Shown in pieces: positions 1-11,433 of a DNA stretch of 64,000 nt. The stretch spans positions 6,646,376-6,710,375 of the forward strand of contig OW285194.1 of NCBI GenBank assembly GCA_935421135.1, read 5' to 3'. How positions within the stretch are numbered: the first letter of the stretch is position 1; each line of letters begins with the position of its first letter. This DNA comes from Bugulina stolonifera (lineage: Eukaryota > Bryozoa > Gymnolaemata > Cheilostomatida > Bugulidae). Made by a program: the position numbers and the translations under genes. The notes beneath the pieces were generated by a model that saw only the letters and a list, made by a program, of their open reading frames with translations, was not told the DNA's origin and ran no database searches.

Positions 1-319
1 GGTCATACTTAAAGGAAATGGAAGCCAAACTAAGCTTTTCCTCTTGATTTCACAGTATCAAAAGCTGTAAGTTGAAGCACTGTTGTTTGAAGTCAGTCAG
101 CTGTCATTTACACCTATCACTCCGGAAGTAAGAATAGTATGTTGTAGTGTTATAGACATACGCATACATGTACGCTGTGAATGATAGCGGGAGTTTTGTG
201 GTTTGAACACTTATCATCGTTTTATATTAGCAATTACGTATTTATTAATAACCAACTTCCATATGCACTTGTGTGTATATTTAGTAATAATTGTATATTA
301 TAAGCATTTTATTAATGGG

Positions 320-405
320 CTGTGCAGTAATCGTCCGGAGTCCACCGGAAGTTGTGAGTCGTTGCTTTCTTACTATCAAAGAAACAAAATATCATGATGC
401 AGTAG
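320..405 (+). repeat. Dispersed direct repeat, copy 1
   Basis: This segment matches 1021-1106 in the same orientation. Both copies carry a GTGCAGTA-like start, a central CGGAAGTTGTGAGTCGT core, a TTACTAT stretch and an end of the form TATCATGAYGCAGT. Identity is high over about 85 bases and then stops on both sides, as expected for two insertions of one repeat or a local duplication. No terminal repeats or coding potential are visible. Confidence 0.6.
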
Positions 406-1020
406 TAATAAGATGGGTGGCTTGAGCCGGGGTGGACCCGCGGGTCAGAGCTCTCGGGTAGCTTGGCCCTTCGAGTCGGGTCTGCCTTGTGAATATACAA
501 TGTAATCAAGGCTGTAGTACCCTATACAGCCATCCGGCCGTCTCAACTATTTGCATTACAAAGTCGCATATCGAGTTAATTTGATATGCGTATCAAATCA
601 GTACTTGAAGCTTCTTCCACTTTGCTATTAACAGGATTTATAAAATAATAATAATTATTATTACAATCAGTGTTCGAAGTGGAACATAAGAGGTGGGTAC
701 ACGGTGCATGCATTAAATGTTTGATAAATTTAGATTTGTCTCCCTTGTTTTCCTGTCAATATCTGAAATATTATAATATTATATTTGTGGGTAAGCAGTA
801 GTACTTTGGACTTCCTGATATACAACATGTACATATAGAAATGTTTGCTACACATACTATCCCCTATTTCTCATATGTTATTTTGTAAAACCTATTGATA
901 TCAAATGGAAAATACTTTAAACCCAAATATTAAATTGACAAGGTTAGCGACCTCTCAACCCCCAGAAGGCCTCACTGGCTGCAGTCAGTAAGGGTGCTAT
1001 ACCTTTACTAAAACAACTAG

Positions 1021-1106
1021 CGTGCAGTAGGTTCGGAGCCCATCGGAAGTTGTGAGTCGTCGCCTTTTTACTATGAAAAAATCAAAGTATCATGACGCAG
1101 TGATGT
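1021..1106 (+). repeat. Dispersed direct repeat, copy 2
   Basis: Partner of the repeat at 320-405, with the same core CGGAAGTTGTGAGTCGT and the same order of flanking blocks. It differs by scattered substitutions. The family is unknown. Confidence 0.6.
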
Positions 1107-3235
1107 CAGTCTTATACTTTTGAGCAGTTCACATGTATTCAACACTCAGCTATTTGAGTTGTGCTGGCTTAGTTAGGTATCAATAAGCACAAGGAGGAGT
1201 GACTGTTCACTGTTCAGGTATGCAGATATAATGAAATATGGGCTTCTGTTACATTGCCAAAGCTGTCACCTCCACAATATTATAAGCTTTAAATTCTATG
1301 CTATTTATAACTATTAATATTATTTAATCAATTTATCTGCTCATTGTGAGTTAAATATGTTACTTATTTGATTTGACACAAGAAACAGGAAATTTTGAGA
1401 AACCTAATAGCTGCTTGGAAATTACAACTCTGGAAGTCCCCTGCCTCTGGCTATATACCCTACTGTTCAATGAGGCTGAAGATTCATTATCAGGGAAACA
1501 AGAATTTTGAAATAATTCCAATTTTTTAGAATACTTGCTAGGGGTGGAGCTATAGAATGCTGTTCATTCTCACCTCTAAAACTTAACCATTAGAAAAGTG
1601 TGACTACTGTGCAGGAGGACTAGGCACAGTAGAGCATCAGTCAGAAATGACACCTGCACATGATTGTATATTTTCCCAGCTGAACCACTTTGCTGACATG
1701 CAATAATTCTCAGTACATTTTAGGCTTAGTACCATAGACAATGGTGAGGGGTGTACCAGAAATTGCAGCTAACTAACTGGAAGTTGAAATAGAACTAATG
1801 CTAGTGTGCATAGCCTCAGTCACCTAAGACCTAATGAAGATAACGTGCAACATAGACCTGCTTCCCCTAGAATGCTTGCTTGCTAACATAGAACAGATGG
1901 ATGAAGTTTACTCATTAGTTCTATAAGCAATAATTAAAGTCCTCTCCTAAAATTTATTGGGAAGAAATTTTGACGCTTTCTCAGCTGTTTGGTTCAAATA
2001 TTTTTTACAGAACATAGGCTAGGTCTGTTGATGTATGAGTATAAAGCACACTATATGATTTGTTTTAAAGCCTTATGGCTATAATAAATTTCACCACTAA
2101 ATAGGCACCCTAATTTCATTGCTACAACCAGTGTTTTTATGCTCTATATAGAATCTATTGTGCCCACCCAACTTCTGCTGTCATTGTGATAATAAATTGA
2201 GTTAAGACTGTCAGCAAAATATTTGATTACACTTTTAGACACAATTATATGATTATTCAGAGACAAAAGTAGAAACACCTGGAACACATCAAAATAAATG
2301 CGACTAAAGATATCAGCCTAAACTAATGTTAGACCTACTGACAACCAACACTAGGTACCTAAGGCTGAATTCTAGCACACAATACCATTTTGTCACAAGA
2401 ATATTATGATTATGTAACTTGTAGTAGATTACTGATTAAGTTATACAGGTGCAGATGTTGCACATGTAGATGACCAGATTATTTCATAAATATTACTACA
2501 CTACATTGTACATGCATGTAGATTGGCCAATCCTATAAAAAACTTATGCAAATCAATATGCAGAATATTTTATTTGTTACCATGAATTAGATTTGTACAT
2601 GAGTAAATTATTATTATAGACACTATTTATATCCCAAAAGTATGCGTGATGCAGCAAATACCAAAATAAGTTAGTGGTTAGCTAGTATAAGATTATCATT
2701 TCATATTCTTGAGATACAATGAGCATCGTACATTTATACAATTGCACATGTACACGTAGATCCATGATAAAACAAGCAGTTTTGTTCTCTGGTACTTGCA
2801 TTGACAATTCTAAAAGCAATGTTTGTAAGAGCAGAGCAGGTTCTTGATGTCAACATTATTAACATCTGAGAGAAGAGGCGATCAAGCCAAAGTTGTTACG
2901 TAATAATGTAATAATGCACAATAGTATTTAATAGTATTCATGGAATCTAGAATCAGATGACGTGAGTAGAGAGACCTTTCTGATTACACTGAGGTAGTAG
3001 TTCATTAGCACCACAGCACACAAGGACATACAATTCATTTTACTTGCATTGTAAAGGACAGCGCTTTAGACGACCCCATTGCATAGTCATTATATACGAT
3101 ATAGTTTATTATTAGTACATGTACGTGTAGTTGCAACCTCTCATTCATAAATAAGCTTTATATTACATAATATAATTGTATAAGTTCTTGGACAGCCTTT
3201 ACAGTCTTCAGTCTTTGATAACAGGTTAAGTACAT

Positions 3236-3365
3236 GGGCACTCATAAACTATTGATTATGATTAGAAGTTGTTCTCTCTCAATTTGTCTGCCTCTTACTC
3301 AAAGAAGAGAAAGATAAGATGAAAGAGGACAACTTCTAATTATAATCAATAGGTTATGGGTATCC
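3236..3365. mobile_element. Hairpin MITE-like inverted repeat
   Basis: Two arms of about 40-45 bases pair: the left arm contains CTATTGATTATGATTAGAAG and the right arm contains its near-perfect reverse complement, ending ATAATCAATAG. The loop is pyrimidine-rich on the left and purine-rich on the right, so it too can partly pair. This fits a small palindromic non-autonomous DNA transposon. The arm core AAGTTGTCCTCTTT resembles cores in hairpins at 3568-3672 and 20972-21040. Confidence 0.6.
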
Positions 3366-3567
3366 AAAGGTACAAATTTTAAAACCGGACAACTTAAACC
3401 TGCTTTCTCTAACATACAATGCAACTACTCTTATGTCAATAATGCCAGTTTATCTGCTGTTTTGTTTCTAATCTGTTGAAATTATTTATAATGTTACAAT
3501 ATACATAACTCTGTAATCTATCAATTTACTCAGCCTTACATGAAAATGTCATAACTCCTTCCCTTCT

Positions 3568-3672
3568 GAACCAAGATTGTGATTACAATGTGAAGTTTTC
3601 TTCTCTTCTTCCTAGAAACAGGTTGGAGAAGGCAACTTCACACTAAGACATAGTTGTAATAACCTACTGGTT
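3568..3672. mobile_element. Diverged hairpin element
   Basis: An imperfect inverted repeat. The left arm carries AACCAAG...GTGAAGTTTTCTTCTC and the right arm carries GGAGAAGGCAACTTCACAC...CTGGTTT. The inner 15-20 bases pair well and the outer parts poorly. It looks like an older relative of the hairpin at 3236-3365. Confidence 0.4.
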
Positions 3673-3911
3673 TAGCATTAAATTATCGTTTTGAACAGGT
3701 TTGTTGCATAAAGCAACCTAAGTAAGTAGTATAGTCAGCACAGATCTGTACCTAAATGCACCTACATGTACATCTGATGCATTTGAGCCCTAGAACCTAT
3801 TTTTAGGGGGGAGGGTGGGGGAGTGCTACAATTACCTATCCTGCCATGATACTTCATTCTAAAAAATTTAGCCTATGCACAAAGCCTTAGATCCCTGGAT
3901 ATGGTGACCAA

Positions 3912-4189
3912 GTAGGTGTCTTTGCGATCTAAACTTCAGACCCATGTCGATTTACGAAAATATTTTCCGGCACACATCTGTCACAGGGTCGTGAACACAC
4001 CGGCCCGGGCCAAAAGCAAAATCCTCATTTTCTCGCTAAGAAATCATATGTGCCGATGAGCTAGGGATGGTTTCGTCCGGCCAAGCAAAATCCCAGGCTA
4101 ATAGCCCTTCTGACCTAGGTCGGACGGCCATCTCGTAATTTTTATTTGCTACCCGGGTCCGTCCAAGAGGTCGCGAAGACACCTAGTAC
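3912..4189. mobile_element. GC-richer MITE with terminal inverted repeats
   Basis: The left end (AGTAGGTGTCTTTGCGATCT) is matched in inverted orientation at the right end (AGGTCGCGAAGACACCTAG). Pairing continues weakly inward through a GACCC...GGTAG-like block. The interior is clearly GC-richer than its surroundings and contains several GTCCGG/GTCGGACGG motifs. There is no coding capacity, which points to a non-autonomous DNA element of about 278 bases. I did not find a convincing target-site duplication. Confidence 0.5.
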
Positions 4190-5923
4190 TCTGTGCTAGA
4201 ACACTTGAACCCACAGGCCAGCACATGACTACACAGGTCAGCACATAATGACACGATAACTTGCACCTCACTCAGTACATGTAATTTTATAGACTACTTT
4301 CGGAATCCTCCCGTCTGCACACCCTGTTACACGTCAAACAACATCAACGTCATCAACATCATGATGATACTTGAGCATAATTTTATACATGTACAAGAGC
4401 CCTCTGAGCACTACTTGCTACTGACTGCCAGTGGGCTACAAGGTATTGATTTAGTCCTTCACTTCCCCAGATTCTATGTGGAAATCAACTACATACTCCA
4501 ATCCAATTGAAGAGCCTGAACAAAGGTTGAAAAGATTTTCACTACGTAAACGCACATAGTTATAAAATGCATAAGATACATTAATTATACTGTGCTGTGT
4601 GAATTAAAGTAATATACATGTATGCTTGATATCCTTGACAAATTGCACTCTACTTAGCTGCACACGCACATGCTTGCTTATATACAAATTGTCCAATTAT
4701 AAAAGCTTATTATGCATCGCTATCCAACAGTATCTCTATATGATGCAGTTGTTACCACTACATATGCATACATGAGTTATAAGAGATACTTATTTCCAAC
4801 ACGTCAGTGGCCATACTGTTTGTGGTCTTGAGGGAACTTCCTGTTTGGTAATACACTAGATCTTGGAACCTTGGAGCAGCTTTGTATGCATTGAAGTGGG
4901 AAGTTCTGCTATACAATAATATGTAGATTTGCGCTTCAGGTTTGAATATTATGTTATTGCTATAGTAATATTGCTATGGGTGGCTGGGTAACTGAGGTAC
5001 AGTCATACAACATACAAACCAGAGTACGGTGGAGGTTGAGTGGAAGAGAAGAGAGAGATAGAGCTTCATTGCTCTACCCATTGCGGATTAAATTTATTGG
5101 ATTTATTAATTTCCATGCCACCAGCCAGGTATTCAGTAAAAATCTGAAGGAAATAAAGAGATTTTATCAAAGTGGAAAGCTGTGAAAGTCTAGAGTATTG
5201 TGTGGAAACAGAGACTGAGCAAGTATGATAACAAGACCAGAATTTCATGAGTATGGAGTTGAATGGTTGCATAGGAATCAACCAAGTAGTTATCATGAGT
5301 ACATTAAACACATAATAGTCATTAGCACCCTATACAATAGTGCTACTCATCAAACCTGCTCCTCCTCCTTCTACTGCTGCTGCTGCTACTATGAACACGA
5401 ACCTATAAACTATTTGTTGCCTAGTTCAAATCTGAGATTTGATTTACTTGCACTTCGACAATGATGTAACTATCAGCAAATTATCTTTTTTCTCTTTGCT
5501 AGCCGGAACTCCGATTATTTCATACGCGAGAAGTAGTGATAAGCCTTGCATGTACATTATTTTGTCGAAAAACAAACCTAGCTTGTATAAAATTTGCAAG
5601 ATTCCTTGCTGAAAGCACTGCCACTTAAATTTAATTCCAGACACTTTGGATGCCAACTTAAGCTTTGATGTTATGGGTTTTGACCGAATTTGAGTATTTG
5701 GGTAGGAAAATAAAAGGGAAGATAATTTCTATGAGACCTGGTAAAACATGGGATATGAAAAGATGGGTTGGAAATTAATGTAAGATCATATCCATAGCTT
5801 TATTAATAGGCTACATGCTTGGCACATGCGTGAAACTTGAATAATGCAAAAATCAACAATAATATTCGTTATTACCCACTACATCTAAAGTTACTTTATG
5901 TATTTGTGATAATAAATGTGGGT

Positions 5924-8900
5924 TTATGGATGCATCCTCAAATAATGCTCTCTTAGTGATACTCCCACAGGATAGTGTCTTCCGCATCCGGGAAAACTGC
6001 AGAGAAAACTGTTACAACATTTACATCGGATTTTTCCACCTTTTACGTTGATCAAAGTATAGCGCCCAGAACTCTTTTGACCACAATTTCCACATATTTT
6101 GTTGTACAGCGTCCAATTTAATTTTAAATGTTCATCCGTTATTAGTCCCTTGCTGTCAGTTTGATGCTTTGCCAGATGTTCTTTCAGGGCAGATTTATTC
6201 ACTCGACCACAGATTAAGCAATGAAAACCTTCACAACTTGGAGAAGATGGTTTACTACATTTACTCCAAAATTTGTTCTCTCTCTCAGTCATATTCGTAC
6301 AAGCACATCTTAGAAGGTAGAGTTGTCGAGATTCTGCTAAAACTGCCGGCTTGATTGAAGATGCTGACGTAAATTTTTTTGAAGCATGGTGAACATGGTT
6401 ATGCTTATATAGTTCATTATAAGTGTTAGCTAAATATTTGCACCCTGGAAATAGGCACATACAGCTTTCACACAGCTTACACAAACCGTAGTATTGATTA
6501 TAACTCTGCAATGATACTAGGCCTACACAGTTTTTGTTTTTGCAGTTCCTGCAGACTGTGTTATAAAGTGCGGCATTGGTGTCAATATGTACCTTTGTAA
6601 TAGGGCTGTCCGTCTTTACTTTATGCCTTGCCATGTGTGAGAAGCGTGAGTGGTTGTGACCGGATGAGCTACATATCAGACATGTGAATCTCTCACAGTC
6701 AGGATTGCTGCAATGGCCTAAGAAATTTCCCTCTCTTTTTCCGTTTGCATGACCACAGGAACATCTCAATAGAAACAACTCTTTCTTTGCAGAGATTCCA
6801 ACTGAATCCTTGCGAGGCAAAGAGGAAGAAGTGCTCTTTGTAAAACTTTTATCTTCAGAAATTATTTCTTTTGTTGTCTTTTCTCTGGAAAGAACTTCTG
6901 GAGAGTCGCCATGTGTTGTATGTGAAGAGGATCCAGCTGAGGACACTCTTACAGGAGTCTTTTTAACTGTGTCTTCGGAATCTTGCTTTTTATTCTCAAT
7001 GGGACTCTCAATGGGACTCTCAATGGGAGTCTCAATAGTGGCTTCTCTACATGTAGATGGCACACTTGACAAGCAGGTTAGAGAGGTTTTGGAACTGGGT
7101 TCCGATGTATCTGGCAGCATGGTCAATAGGTCAACCTGTTATAAATCAAACTTTGCTGTTAGGTACTGTGACACAATTTCAAGGTATTTGAATTTATTAT
7201 GGTAGTATTTGTTTGCTAGTTTTAAAAGCTGTTTATCGCAAATTTAGCTTTGTATTGTGGTCAAAGTAGTCAAATCAACAGGTATTGAGACTTAGCCACG
7301 TGCAGATACTGACAGGTACTAACTTGTCTTAATTATACGCGACCACAATAATATAAAGTAATTATTTTTTAATACAAGAACAAGTTCAGCTGATTTGGTG
7401 TGAGAATTCCCAATCAGAAGAAAATACTGCAGCTATTGTTATTTAAGTAGTGTATATGTAGGCCTATATGTGTATTGAGCATGCATGTATCTATGTAATT
7501 CTTCAAACTAACATTACCATCACGGTACAGAATGACATTGAATATAGCACCGGTTCTACTATGTTTGAATTGAAAAATGTAAATAATTTATAATACACGT
7601 AGAATAATCTGGTGTACCAGAATTGTTACTTCATAATTGGATTAAATTAATTTGTTGAATTCTACATAAATATATACCTTGCCACGTTCCAGCATTGTTG
7701 CTTTGTCTTTGAAACTATTTTTTAGTAGCAACACTGAAAAATTGCTTCCTGATAAGCTGATATACTGTAGAAGAAGTGAAATTCAGGAGAAAACTATTTT
7801 TTTACAGTCAGCATGATAATAGTTACAAAAGTCTAAATAATCATATTATTGTAGATAGAGCAACGCATAGTGGGCTACCAATTCATGTACTTCAAAATGC
7901 AAAAAGTTAGGAAAATTTCTGAACGGCTCAATACTACTATTCAAAATACACATACAGTAGTTTGAATACCTGCCCATTCATCACTTATATAAATACTGTA
8001 ATACTGTAATTTTGTAATACTGTAATTCTTACCCATCCATCACTTGTATAAATACAGCTTTGTTGGTTAATAAATGACACACACCAGTCTATTATAAACT
8101 GAACCAGTTCAGTTCTACCAGTATCATAACATTCTTCCACCAAATCCACTGTGAACTGTATCATCTGGAATCCAATAGAAAATTAAACCTCACAAGGTAG
8201 TAAAACTCTTAAGATGGCTGTGTTCATGATTTTGTGTATCAAATTTACCAAAGAACTATCAAAGGGAAGCCTCCTCCCTTTGTATTCTTTGACATAAATG
8301 AATCATAATGAGCTGATACGCTATGGATCATTTTGCGAATTGAGAGACAAAATGGCTGAGCAATGCTGCATGTAACTAATTGTTCACAGAGAGTGAGGTG
8401 TCATGGATAAATATTACAGTTTTTGCTTTAATTTCCCCAAATTTTCACGACAACTCTTAAACATCTTGCTAAAATTAAAACATTAAAAATCCCCAATATA
8501 ATGAGAGAGGGGTCAATGTTGAGCTTTTGAATCTTATATAATATTATCTTGTAAAATGCTGGTGTGGGATAGTATTTTAATTATGAATAGTAATACAAGA
8601 CGTAGTTTTCATTTTTGATTTATTTCCTAGTATTCCGATACTCGTCCGAGTAACATCATCAGAGGATTTCATCCTCTGATGATGCTAGGAGACAAATAAA
8701 AAATGCGTCTTGTATTACTATTTATAATCAAAATATTATCTTGTATATTAAAGACTTAGTGTAACAGAGAGTCGATGAGATATACATACACATACCACTA
8801 GGTAGAGGAGAATGCTTAGTAAAACATTCTGAGCCTATAGTGTCTAATGATATTGCTGAGCAGGGTAAATATACATGTACACGAACAGAATCAGCTCAAT

Positions 8901-10228
8901 ACAATGTTAATTGTGAATACTGCAAACTTACCTCAGAAATTTGATACCATGTGACATTGTTGTTGTGAGACTGTGCGTATTTATAAGTAAGATGTTTTTC
9001 TAAGCATTTAACAAACTCTTGGCCATCTGTATATTTCTCTATATCACATTTCTGGTAGACTCTCTCTATGATACAATTAGACAAATAATATGTGCTACAT
9101 TACATTTATCATCCTTATTGGGTAAGTCAACGAAAAGCAAGCAAATATCTTTCCACCAATTAGTTGTAAAACTCACTTCTATAGTATTTTAGTACATGCA
9201 CGTGCTAGTAACACTTTATTTTTACTATTATAAGCATGCTGAAAAATCATTACACAATAATTGGTTAATGAAATAATGTATCTTTTGAGCTCAGCCACAT
9301 GTAAATCCTATCAACATTTACATGTAAGTGGGCTGGCCAAGTAGTAACAACAAGAAAGGTTTTAGTCTAAATTGATGTTGTAGTTTTATTTATGCCTGTT
9401 GACCAGCACAAGTTACATACCTGACGTTTTGAGCACTTTCATGTATTCAGAATAGTTTTTGGTATTTATCTGTGCTTCCTCTAAACTTTTATCTTTGCTC
9501 ATAAGCGTGTGTATTACTTCCTTAATTTCATCTGTTTCAGTTTGCCTAGCTAGCCTACAATAGAGCTGCACAAAGTTTAAATCTTGACAGTTCTATAAGT
9601 TGCTATCCTGAATGGCTAGCATTCCTGAGACAAACAAGAAACGTAATTGGGTAAGGTCTTGTTGATTATTTATTGCTTTCTATTTCATGGTCTCTAGAAG
9701 AAAAGCATCAGCTTTTATATATGTTGTACTATTCCGTTAATCAATATAGTATGCTATACAAATTGACTTAGATTTCTCAGTAAAAACTCACCTAGCAGCT
9801 CTCACTGCCAGGTACCAGTGCTGGCCGACTCTCTGTGAGAAAGGCCTAGATAACATGGCCTTTTTTGGCAGGGGTAGAGGAGTTGCCTTGAAGCCATGCT
9901 GACTTGTATGACCCCAAGGACTTTAATCTGAGGCACAGGATGTTCTTCCTAACACTACCGTGACCAGGTTTTGAACCTGGAACCTTCAGCATGAAAGCTC
10001 AGCATTCTAACCCCTAAGCCACGCGCTCCCTTAGAATTCTCAGTAGTCTCCATTTACATGTATATGGTTTACTGCTAGCGTATTAGTGCTAATGTGACTG
10101 ACATAATATTATAACTACATGTAGTAGGCTTCACTATATTACCTGTTGATAATGCAAGACAAAACTATCCCCATAGTGGTAGCAGTAGTAGTGGCACATG
10201 CTGGAATTAGGGTTAATGCAGCTGCCAT
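5924..10228 (-). CDS. Family member A: helical N-terminal domain plus twin Cys/His modules (intact)
   Basis: Five exons by splice sites and paralog alignment: 10228-10143, 9554-9421, 9065-8932, 8164-8033 and 7135-5924 (stop). Intron phases are 2, 1, 0, 0, giving about 565 residues. Exons 1-4 encode residues 1-162, with no signal peptide or clear membrane segment in the body, ending in FINQQSCIYTSDGW. Residues 163-285 form a Ser/Thr/Glu-rich, probably disordered linker with an ESPIESPIE repeat. Modules start near residues 287 and 439. Module 1 reads CxC-x14-C-x4-C-x4-C-x2-C-x11-H-x3-H, then CxxC-x4-C-x15-CxxC...CxxPGC and a terminal His cluster. The ligand pattern suggests zinc binding; the substrate and role are unknown. 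A possible AATAAA lies about 120 bases past the stop (complement of 5799-5804). Intron 1 contains a SINE and intron 3 a hairpin MITE. I do not recognise the family. Confidence 0.82.
8573..8735. mobile_element. Palindromic MITE in intron 3 of gene A
   Basis: Arms of about 30 bases pair, with outer sequence TATTTTRATTATRAATAGTA followed by ATACAAGACG. The centre forms a second hairpin around ATCATCAGAGGA/TCCTCTGATGAT. The same central motif and a similar arm end (ACAAGAC) occur in the hairpin at 59109-59262, so these are probably one family. A 13-base direct repeat, ATATTATCTTGTA, lies just outside on both sides (about 8541-8553 and 8734-8746). It may be a target duplication or coincidence. Confidence 0.6.
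9957..10030 (-). mobile_element. tRNA-derived SINE head
   Basis: Read on the minus strand, the segment starts GGGAGCGCGTGGCTTAGGGG. It carries an A-box-like TGGCTTAGGGGTTAGAATGC and a perfect-looking T-arm with B box GGTTCAAAACC (complement of 9967-9977). The 5' and 3' ends do not form a good acceptor stem, so a functional tRNA is unlikely. The SINE body probably continues leftward to about 9790 and includes a CCTTGGGGTCATAC block. It sits in intron 1 of gene A. Confidence 0.6.
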
Positions 10229-10570
10229 TCTAACCAATTAGTTCACACCCAAGTACAATATTAGAGTAGCTTTACCAGCAAAGCTACTTTTTTAAAGCTT
10301 TGCACTAGCTGATTGTTGACTCCACTACTAACAATGATAACATTGAGTAATGTTGACAAGAATTTTGCAAGAATGTGCAAAATTTTCTAGAAGGTGAAAA
10401 TTGGGGTGTTAACTGACCCCATGGTAGAGTTTATTATGTTTTTCAAGAATGTTGACAACACTGATGAACTATGTTACTATACTATACCATTGCTTCAATT
10501 AGTTGTAGCATAACTTAACAATTAAATACTGTTTTGGCATGTGAGTACAGCAATTATTTTTTATACTCCT

Positions 10571-10815
10571 GCACTTGCAGCAGTCTGTTTGCTGATGATT
10601 CAGTCGACCAACTAACCAAATGACCAGCTAGCCAGCTACCCGACCAACTAACCAAATGACCAGCTAGTCAGCTAGCCTACTTACTGACCGGCCAGTCAGC
10701 CGGTCGAACAACCAACCAACCAATCAAACGGCCGGTTAACGAACTAATCAACCGGCCGTCCCGACTCTCCGACCGAACAACCGACTGACCGACCAACCAA
10801 CCAACCAACCAACAC
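10571..10815. repeat. Degenerate CCAACTAACC/GACCAGCTAG satellite
   Basis: A run of short degenerate units based on ACCAACTAACC, ACCAGCTAGCC and GACCGACC, ending in a clean (ACCA)n tract. One longer unit, GACCAACTAACCAAATGACC, is repeated near its start. It has no coding sense and lies just upstream of gene A exon 1. Confidence 0.65.
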
Positions 10816-11433
10816 ATTAGACTAGGCCACTCTTGAAGCAGATCACACTTATTACAAATATCATAGTTGATGACTCATAACCTCAATGAAGGTTGGTGTT
10901 TTACATTCAGTGCTGCTTAGACATGTTATGTCCTTATAACATTGCTGTTCATAGACCAAGTATACCCAGCCCTTCATTTATCTCTACATAATTATGTAAT
11001 TCATTATTATATAATTAATATTTTTACTTATGAAAGACATTCTGACACATGACACATTTCTAACCTGGCACAATTAGAATTATTTGTATAATGAACTCTC
11101 AAATAAAAAGGCAAATCTACATTTTATGTGAAACAAAATTGAAGTTTTCAATTTTTTGACGACTTGTTTTATTCTATGAGTAAATATACTGAACATGAAC
11201 GGGTAACGGACCATAAGATATTTTAAGCAACTTATGGAATAGCTTTATATGGCTACAACTACAACAAAAAAATTCTAGTTAATTACTGTAACTGATAAGG
11301 ACATGGAGACAAAGCAGGTACATGTAATAGAATAAATATTACGTGTGGGCTACATATATACAGGTATAATAGGTATAATATTTATATACCGTTATAATTC
11401 TGGTACATGAATGTTTGTTTATGAAGTTGTATT

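Larger units (their letters stand above)
1..5900. other. Gene-free AT-rich stretch
   Basis: I see no coding exon supported by homology, a paralog or a splice pattern here. Open frames are short and behave like chance frames. The stretch contains the short dispersed repeat at 320-405 and 1021-1106, a long-stem hairpin at 3236-3365, a weaker one at 3568-3672, a GC-richer inverted-repeat element at 3912-4189, and a small CTG/CTC-rich microsatellite near 5359-5392. The sequence around 5100-5300 has some codon-like texture, but I could not turn it into an exon. Confidence 0.6.

Noticed and set aside
6810..7205. Plus-strand frame of 131 residues with MGLSMGLSMG
   Set aside because: It is the antisense shadow of the gene A linker (SPIESPIE repeat); the minus strand has the paralog-supported exon.
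9957..10030. Functional tRNA gene on the minus strand
   Set aside because: Good internal promoter boxes but the 5' and 3' ends do not pair as an acceptor stem and the anticodon stem is imperfect; a SINE head fits better.
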